38,609 nucleotides of DNA from Chrysochromulina tobinii. Taxonomy: Eukaryota; Haptophyta; Prymnesiales; Chrysochromulinaceae. Below are positions 35,957 through 38,609 of this stretch, in pieces (the first letter of the stretch is position 1; every line of letters starts with the position of its first letter). Where the stretch lies: NCBI GenBank assembly GCA_001275005.1, contig JWZX01003099.1, positions 1 through 38,609 on the forward strand. Direction: 5' to 3'. A program made the translations under genes and the position numbers. The notes under the pieces are model-generated. The model worked only from the letters and a program-made list of their open reading frames with translations. It was not told where the DNA came from and did not search any database.

Positions 35957-36538
35957 CGCCGCACGAGGCCGTTCTTCTTCTACTTCTTCTTCTTCTTCTT
36001 CTTCTTCTTGACGAGCGAAGGGTAATCAGTTTTGTCGTCGCGCATGAACACAAGCGACGTCATCACACCGCGAAAACGAATCTTCACACCCCAAAAAGAA
36101 CCATGAAGGAACGGCGAACAACGGGCGTTTATGTAAACGGCAACATAAAACCGGACGAATGAGGGCGGCCCAACACCGTCCGAAGGATGCAACATCCAAT
36201 TGGCAAACATCAGGCGAGGATATATTACAGAACTCAGAACTTGAAACTTACTGAGGATATATTACAGCCTAACGGGTAACGCGGAACCGACATCGCAGAG
36301 GTACAATGTAATCATGCATCCGATCAATACCATCAACAACCTAACTGTAACGCGTAATACATACACATGCGCCACGTCAGAGGTCAGTCGTCACAGTGGC
36401 ATATGCCACACGCCCGTAACACATGCCATCTGTGGTACATTATGCCTTTGGCTGTTCCATCCAGCCTGATCGCCCCGGTCCATCGTACGCCCGGTGCAAA
36501 GTGTGCATCCCGGAAGGTCCCAAGCCATGCGCGCGAGT
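35957..36538. other. Intergenic region, no gene seen
   Basis: This is the upstream region of the acyltransferase and downstream region of the Myb gene. A (TTC)n run (35972-36009) lies in the acyltransferase 5' region. GAGGATATATTACAG occurs twice (36215 and 36254). CCGCGAAAACGA at 36068-36079 resembles the GCGAAAA promoter motif. No conserved frame is seen. Confidence 0.5.
35972..36009. repeat. (TTC)n microsatellite in a 5' region
   Basis: An almost pure TTC/GAA triplet run, with one TAC interruption near 35981, lies 16 bp from the acyltransferase ATG. It is read as GAA repeats on the sense strand. Confidence 0.9.
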
Positions 36539-38489
36539 TCAATGGTTGTACTGGCTGCCAGTAGAGGCGGCAAAGGCGCCGCCCAATGGCGAATCAAAGC
36601 CCGCGGTCGTGAAGCCGTCGGTCGTCGAGGGCGAGTCGCCATAAGACCACGCGCCCGTCATCCCAGGGACGTAGTTCAACGGTCGGCCGGGCGCGAGGAC
36701 CAGCTGCTGCCGCCGCTGCCGGTCCTCGTAAATGTTCTGTAGCCGATGAAAGCGGTTGCGGATGGCGTGCTCAGTGCGACCAGGTAGCCGATCGGCGAGT
36801 TTACTCCATTTATGGCCTAGCTCCGCGACTAAGCTCAGGATGGCGTCATCTTCGGCCTTGGACCAAGAGACCCGGGGCTCGGCGGCTCGGATGGCGACAC
36901 TCTCCGCTACGTGGCCACGGCGCGCTGATGCCGAGGGCAAGCTCGCACCGAGGGTCGCGCCATGGTGGGCGCCCATTGTCGCGCCGCTGGCGATGCCAGG
37001 CGCCATCGTGGGCGCCATCGCCATGCCGCCCGCCTCGGCCGGTGCCTCGGCAGCGGGCGCCGGCGCGGCGACGCCGTCGTCGGCCACCTCGACGAGCACG
37101 CTCCCACCGACGTCGCCGGCCTGGCGGGGGGAGATAGCGAATCGGGGGAGGGAGGTCAAGGGAGATCAAGGGAGATCAAGGGAGGGAGGTCACGAGGGAG
37201 ATCAAGGGAGATCAAGGGAGGGAGGTCAAGGGCGGTAGAGCGTCGGGCAGCGCCATGGTGGGCGCCATCGTCTGCCCGCCGACCTTCTCTCTGCAGCCTG
37301 CAGATCGTCGGGGGGAGATCAAGGGAGATCAAGGGAGATCAAGGGAGCCGACCTTCTCTCTGCAGCCTGCAGGGGTGTCTCTGGGGGCGGCGTCTCTGGT
37401 AGAGGCGGCCTGTTGAAGACGGAACCAGCGGTTACGCACAGCGTCGTCCGAGCGACCAGGCAGTTCGACGGCAATCTTGCGCCAGCAGCACCCGTGCTCC
37501 TGCACCGCGCGCTGGATGATGCAGTCCTCGAGGTCTGACCACTCTTTGCGCTCGGCGCCGTTTCGAGCGGGTTTGAGGCCCAACGCCAGCTGCCTATTTA
37601 GGAGACTGCCCTGTGGGGTTGCGCCGAACGAGGGGGCGGTCGAGGGCGGAGCGGTGGCGGCTGGCGGCAGCTGTAGCGAGGCATAGGGCGCCGTGGTTGG
37701 CGCGAGCACTTGCCCGGGGAGATAGCTGCAGCTGTGAGCAATCGGCAGGGCGTCGTATGAGGCGTCGTATTTGTTACGGGGATTGTGCGGCCCATACCCG
37801 TCATGACGGGGATTGTGCGGCCCATACCCGTCATGACGGGGATTGTGCGGCCCATACCCGTCATGACGGGGATTGTGCGGCCCATACCCGTCATGAGCGC
37901 CGTGCGGCACGCCCAGCGCGAGATCGAGCGGGAGATCGAGCGGGAGATCGAACGCGAGATCGAGGTTGGCTTCGTCAGGCTCGTCTTCATCGGGGCGCCC
38001 GTTCAACGGCTGCCCGATGGTGAGCCCGGGACGGCGATGGAGCATGGCAGGGGTCGGGTGCGTGAATGCACCCGCGAGGTGCACGGGCGGCGCCCCGAGC
38101 GCCGCTCCGCTCTGCGTGGGCGCCGCGGCCGGCAGAGCCACGCCAGCGTCCTCATCCATGCCATGGCAGACCCATTCAAATGCTGGCATGGCATACAAAG
38201 CCTCGGAGGTCGTGCCAGCATGGGGTCTGTAGGGATTCGTGCCGGCATGGGGTCTGTGGGGATTCTTCGCCGGGGGGGCGGCGGCGGCCGACATCAAGTG
38301 CGCCGGCCGCAGCGGCGGGTACATCGACTGTTGTTGGAAGGCGCGCGGTTGGGCGGCCTTTGCCTTCGCCTTGGCCGCCTCCGCGCGCCTCGTGGCCTCG
38401 TGCGCCTCGACCTCGGCCGCCGCGGCCGCCTCGTCAGCGGCGATGGCCTCCAGCAAAGCGAGCTCGTTAGCCGTTGGCTTGCGCCTCAT
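36539..38489 (-). CDS. Myb/SANT transcription factor with two separated repeats, 2 exons (N-terminus may extend beyond the window)
   Basis: Exons are 38489-37353 and 37120-36539 (1137 + 582 nt, 572 residues from ATG 38489). The frame stays open 5' of that ATG to the window end as Ala/Pro-rich sequence, so the true start may lie outside. The N-terminus has an Ala/Lys-rich helix. Then there are four 10-residue repeats (GYGPHNPRHD) after a DLPLDLPLDL run. Myb repeat A is at ~315-362 (KEWSDLEDCIIQRAVQ ... LPGRSDDAVRNRWFRLQ) and repeat B at ~463-512 (VSWSKAEDDAILSLVAELGH ... LPGRTEHAIRNRFHRLQ). Both keep the first two aromatic anchors and the recognition-helix NR. About 100 Ala/Gly/Met-rich residues separate them, unlike classical adjacent R2R3 repeats. 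DNA binding is likely; targets are unknown. Confidence 0.78.
37121..37352 (-). repeat. Myb-gene intron of TTGATCTCCC decamers
   Basis: A 232-nt phase-0 intron, AAG|GTCGGC...CCGCCAG|GCCGGC. Two arrays of TTGATCTCCC-type decamers surround a copy of the upstream exon edge (CTGCAGGCTGCAGAGAGAAG, repeated about 70 bp apart). A cryptic middle exon is possible. The decamer matches intron 1 of the glycosyltransferase gene. Confidence 0.72.
37771..37890 (-). repeat. Coding 30-bp tandem repeat x4
   Basis: Four in-frame copies (three identical, one with a changed edge) encode HDGYGPHNPR in the Myb gene. The near-identity suggests recent expansion. Confidence 0.93.
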
Positions 38490-38609
38490 CGCGAAAGCTG
38501 CCGCCGGCTTGGACGGAGCGGCGAGCGTGGCGGGCGCGGTGGACGTGGCGGACGTGGCGGGCGCGGCGGGCGCGGCGGGCGCGGCGGGCGCGGCGGGCGC
38601 GGCGGGCGC

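Overview
The window is a GC-rich nuclear segment of a eukaryote, most likely a flagellated unicellular alga (haptophyte-like is my best guess, not proven). The evidence is spliceosomal introns in several genes, eukaryote-only families (XMAP215, SIN3, BLOC1S2, METTL22, UBE2Q), a radial-spoke protein (CFAP251) that implies a motile axoneme, long proline/alanine/serine-rich tracts, and small introns that look like recently inserted elements. There are no bacterial operons, rRNA, tRNA or CRISPR arrays.

Layout: 16 protein genes. 1-5255: the N-terminus of an XMAP215/CKAP5 microtubule polymerase (-), a UBE2Q-type E2 (-) and CFAP251 (+). 5687-12547: a secreted or membrane nitrilase-fold (vanin/biotinidase-like) protein fused to a transmembrane segment and a RING finger (-), a small class-I methyltransferase (-), a Maf-domain/NAT8-like acetyltransferase fusion (-) and METTL22 (+). 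13513-20335: SIN3 (-) head to head with a LIN54/TSO1-like CXC protein (+). 20976-26904: a J-domain protein (-), a secreted cysteine-rich protein (-) and a GT17-family glycosyltransferase (-). 27896-33952: one 11-exon gene (-) whose spliced frame stays open for about 1449 codons and joins a glycosyltransferase domain to an O-fucosyltransferase-like domain between two membrane segments. 34120-38609: BLOC1S2 (+), an LCLAT1-like acyltransferase (-) and a two-repeat Myb/SANT protein (-) running to the window edge. Every plus-strand gene sits head to head with a minus-strand neighbour across 167-344 bp, which suggests shared bidirectional promoters.

The most unusual thing is the introns. Many are made of 10-bp tandem units (variants of TGATTGCNNC, TGATGACCTC, TTGATCTCCC) or of a second core (GCATGCA.GTGCTCACCA), end in CATCAG or CACAG, and are flanked by 8-20 bp duplications of the exon edge. 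The donor lies in the upstream copy and the acceptor directly before the downstream copy. All are oriented with the sense strand of their host gene, including one in the plus-strand CFAP251. This is the signature expected of introner-like elements, and several introns appear to have been hit repeatedly. Splice models were chosen by hand from GT/GC-AG borders, frame continuity and family conservation; no transcript data were available.
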